Source of the DNA: an uncultured Bacteroidota bacterium
GTDB taxonomy: Bacteria; Bacteroidota; Bacteroidia; Bacteroidales; P3
Assembly (NCBI GenBank): GCA_902777005.1
Contig: CACYSB010000022.1
Location: 1 to 35,153 of the forward strand
DNA length: 35,153 bases
Reading direction: 5' to 3'
This document shows positions 33,316-35,153 of the stretch, one piece after another. The translations under genes and the position numbers were made by a program. Every line of letters begins with the position of its first letter. Position 1 is the stretch's first letter. The notes under the pieces were generated by a model, which was not told the DNA's origin, searched no databases, and saw only the letters and a list, made by a program, of their open reading frames with translations.

Positions 33316-33687
33316 TTATATTGTCACACGCCTCAAACCTTTCTTGAAATCATATTCTCCAAAGTTTACCAATAGCCCTTCTTCTTTATTCATTAACTTC
33401 AAATAGGTACGCAATTGTTTATAGAACACATCCTTGATTTCCTCAACAGACTTCAACTCTACAATCAATTCATCTTCTACAAATAAGTCCATACGCAAAT
33501 CATCACCCAACTTAGCGCCTTTGTACATGATAGGAATACTAACTTGTGACTGAACTTTCAATCCACGAAGTTCTAATTCCCTAATCATTGCCTTCTCATA
33601 CACAGATTCCAACAATCCAGGTCCAAAGTGGCTATACACCTCCATGGCCGCACCACGAACTTCATATTTTATGTCGTCAAAATCCAT
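33316..33687 (-). CDS. GxxExxY protein (PD-(D/E)XK-like fold)
   Basis: 123 residues. The name-giving motif is G24-LL-E27-SV-Y30. Further on D67 (RMDLFV) and E77-x-K79 (VELKS) fit a PD-(D/E)XK nuclease-like core, the fold to which this family is assigned. The biological role is unknown. AT-rich against its neighbours, single, and enclosed by inverted repeats at 33250-33292 and 33694-33730, so it looks like a mobile cassette. No -7 box is seen upstream; the right repeat occupies the usual promoter position. Confidence 0.9.
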   Translation of the reverse strand: MDFDDIKYEVRGAAMEVYSHFGPGLLESVYEKAMIRELELRGLKVQSQVSIPIMYKGAKLGDDLRMDLFVEDELIVELKSVEEIKDVFYKQLRTYLKLMNKEEGLLVNFGEYDFKKGLRRVTI

Positions 33688-33693
33688 GCGTCA

Positions 33694-33730
33694 GCAAATC
33701 AACAAGATCTACAAGATCTCGCGAAGCAGG
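33694..33730. repeat. Right terminal inverted repeat of the GxxExxY cassette
   Basis: AAATCAACAAGATCTACAAG then ATCTCGCGAAGCAGG; an inverted copy of 33250-33292. It ends 4 bp from the stop codon of the glycosyltransferase gene. Confidence 0.75.
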
Positions 33731-33734
33731 AAAA

Positions 33735-34460
33735 TTAGTAGTTTTTCCAGTTGCGGAACTTGAGGTTAAAGACACCGAAGAAGGCCTCCTTGAATATCTT
33801 CATGCTCATCTTCGATGTGCCCAGCACGCGGTCGGTGAAGACGATGGGCACCTCGTAGACCTTGAAGCCCAGGCGCGTGGCGGTGTACTTCATCTCTATC
33901 TGGAAGGCGTAGCCGACGAACTTCACCTTGTCGAACTTCATGCGCTCCAACACCCTGCGGCTCCAGCAGACGAAGCCCGCCGTGGCGTCGCATACCTTCA
34001 TGCCGGTGACAATGCGCACATATTTAGAGGCATAGTAGCTCATCAGCAGTCGTCCGATTGGCCAGTTGACCACCGACACCTTGCCGCCCACATAGCGCGA
34101 GCCAACCACCACGTCGCCCTTGCCCGAGGCGCAGGCGTCGTAGAGCCGCACCAGGTCGTCAGGGTTGTGGCTGAAGTCGGCATCCATCTCGATCATATAG
34201 TCGTAGCCGTGCTCGTTGCCCCACCGCATACCGTCGAGGTAGGCCGTGCCGAGACCCAGTTTGCCTTTGCGCTCCACGATGAACAGGCGGTTGGGAAACT
34301 CCTGCATCAGGCGCTTCACGATATCGGCCGTGCCGTCGGGCGAGTTGTCCTCAACGATGAGCATATCAAACTCTTTCGGGAGCGAGAAGACTTTGCGTAT
34401 GATAGCCTCTATGTTCTCTTTTTCGTTGTAGGTCGGTGTGATAACAAGTGTGTCGGACAT
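33735..34460 (-). CDS. Polyprenol monophosphomannose synthase-like GT2 glycosyltransferase
   Basis: 241 residues of the GT2 family, close to dolichol/polyprenol-phosphate mannose synthases. Visible are the nucleotide-sugar segment VITPTYNEKENIEAII, VEDNSPDGT, the metal-binding EMDADFSH with the DxD motif (about 93-96), and FTDRVLGTSKMS near the end. No C-terminal membrane helices, so it is the short soluble form acting at the membrane face. It would load a sugar (often mannose) onto polyprenyl phosphate as donor for protein or glycan glycosylation. Divergent from iorA. Confidence 0.9.
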   Translation of the reverse strand: MSDTLVITPTYNEKENIEAIIRKVFSLPKEFDMLIVEDNSPDGTADIVKRLMQEFPNRLFIVERKGKLGLGTAYLDGMRWGNEHGYDYMIEMDADFSHNPDDLVRLYDACASGKGDVVVGSRYVGGKVSVVNWPIGRLLMSYYASKYVRIVTGMKVCDATAGFVCWSRRVLERMKFDKVKFVGYAFQIEMKYTATRLGFKVYEVPIVFTDRVLGTSKMSMKIFKEAFFGVFNLKFRNWKNY

Positions 34461-34484
34461 AATATTTCAACTTTATATTTGGGT

Positions 34485-34493
34485 GCAAAATTA
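34485..34493 (-). promoter_or_regulatory. -7 promoter box for the GT2 gene
   Basis: The minus strand reads TAATTTTGC (TAnnTTTG), 25 bp upstream of the ATG at 34460. Confidence 0.65.
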
Positions 34494-34534
34494 CGAAATA
34501 ATTTTCAATTGAGCGAAAAAATTTTCAAAACGGC

Positions 34535-34640
34535 ACTGCTCCGCTCCCCCTCCGTCTCCCCTCCGACCCCTCTCCGAACAAAAACCGTTAAACAACCGGT
34601 GAACAGTCGGAGCGGGTACGGAGCGGGTACGGAGCGACCG
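34535..34640. repeat. Extragenic palindromic repeat, copy 4
   Basis: The right half shares about 46 identical bp with copy 3 (from AAAACCGTTAAACAACCGGT to GGTACGGAGCG); the left half is more diverged (CTCCCCCTCCGTCTCC blocks). It lies mid-way in the 345-bp divergent region between the GT2 gene and iorA; only two promoter boxes accompany it. Confidence 0.85.
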
Positions 34641-34755
34641 CAGACAAAACCAACACACATCTGGCACAATTGTCATCATACGGCCACAAAATACTAGACA
34701 TCAATGCATTATAAATTATACGTAAATTTTATTATGGTGTATGGATTTTTTTTCA

Positions 34756-34764
34756 TACCTTTGC
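34756..34764 (+). promoter_or_regulatory. -7 promoter box for iorA
   Basis: TACCTTTGC matches TAnnTTTG, 42 bp before the ATG. Confidence 0.7.
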
Positions 34765-34805
34765 AAATCCAAACTAAAGAATAATATTAACAAAAATACA
34801 GCATT

Positions 34806-35153
34806 ATGTCAAAACTCCTCCTTTTAGGCGACGAGGCTATAGCACAGGCATTTATCGATGCCGGCGGTAGCGCCATCAACAGCTATCCGGGCACCCCGTC
34901 GACCCAGATTACAGAATACGTGATGAAGAGCAAACAGGCCAAAGAGCAGGGTGTTGTCGCCAACTGGTGCGCCAACGAGAAGACCGCCCTCGAGGCCTCT
35001 ATCGGCGTGGCCTACAGCGGCAAGCGCGCCATGACCTGCATGAAGCACGTGGGCCTCAACGTCTGCGGCGACCCCTTCATGAACGCCTCCATCATCGGCA
35101 CCAAGGGTGTCATCATCGTGGTGGCCGACGACCCCAGCATGTTCTCCAGCCAG
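34806..35153 (+). CDS. iorA: Indolepyruvate:ferredoxin oxidoreductase alpha subunit (3' cut by window)
   Basis: The first 116 codons. SKLLLLGDEAIAQAFIDAG leads to the conserved NSYPGTPSTQI, then ANEKTALEASIGVAYSGKRA, MKHVGLNVCGDP and ADDPSMFSSQ, the N-terminal pyrimidine-type thiamine diphosphate domain of IorA. With IorB it oxidatively decarboxylates aryl pyruvates to aryl-acetyl-CoA, giving electrons to ferredoxin in anaerobes. The thiamine- and iron-sulfur-binding C-terminus and the partner iorB lie beyond the window. The divergent upstream region carries extragenic repeat copy 4. Confidence 0.88.
   Translation, partial: MSKLLLLGDEAIAQAFIDAGGSAINSYPGTPSTQITEYVMKSKQAKEQGVVANWCANEKTALEASIGVAYSGKRAMTCMKHVGLNVCGDPFMNASIIGTKGVIIVVADDPSMFSSQ

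Overview
The window looks like a chromosomal segment of a fairly GC-rich member of the Bacteroidales (phylum Bacteroidota). The support is internal. Many genes are preceded by the Bacteroidota -7 promoter box TAnnTTTG. One exported protein ends in a type IX secretion (T9SS) sorting domain. The gene families (DUF3667, GxxExxY, ORF6N, an S9 dipeptidyl peptidase, an indolepyruvate oxidoreductase) are typical of the group. No finer placement is safe.

Layout. Positions 1-217 hold the 3' end of an elongation factor G gene. Positions 345 to about 5900 form an AT-rich accessory island. It contains an ORF6N/PLD-like gene, a second partial copy of the EF-G 3' end (1314-1367), a two-gene operon (an alkyladenine-DNA-glycosylase-fold protein overlapping a guanidine-deiminase/Sel1-repeat fusion), a gene-free array of three hairpin units (4509-5088), and simple repeats. 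Core-like genes follow: a broken nucleobase permease, a dicarboxylate/amino-acid symporter, hisS with an exported coiled-coil protein, a minus-strand operon (OmpA/TPR lipoprotein, pssA, queA, comF), and another (glmS, a MurU-like nucleotidyltransferase, an AddB-like nuclease). Positions 21.2-26.0 kb are an oxygen/iron module: a ferritin fused by deletion to a rubredoxin fragment, a flavin reductase-rubredoxin and a flavodiiron protein. An AT-rich T9SS cargo gene lies inside this module. Then come a uracil-DNA-glycosylase-like gene, tRNA-His, a five-gene minus-strand operon (dipeptidyl peptidase, ribE, porin-like protein, nucleoside-recognition membrane protein, DUF3667), a GxxExxY gene framed by inverted repeats, a polyprenol-phosphate glycosyltransferase, and the start of iorA, cut by the window end.

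How genes cooperate. The flavodiiron protein and the flavin reductase-rubredoxin should together reduce O2 or NO. The ferritin and rubredoxin remnants point to the same stress role. glmS and the MurU-like enzyme both feed UDP-amino-sugar metabolism. pssA serves phospholipid synthesis, queA makes queuosine in tRNA, and hisS charges the tRNA-His encoded elsewhere in the window.

Most notable structure. (1) Three tandem hairpin units share a core, but their arms are built from 8-bp repeats whose last three bases differ from unit to unit and change together on both arms. (2) The AAG-fold/deiminase-Sel1 operon sits in an island marked by EF-G 3'-end duplication. (3) A palindromic extragenic repeat occurs in all three divergent intergenic regions and in one operon break. 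(4) Two genes are broken by internal deletions. (5) A GxxExxY cassette has its own terminal inverted repeats.
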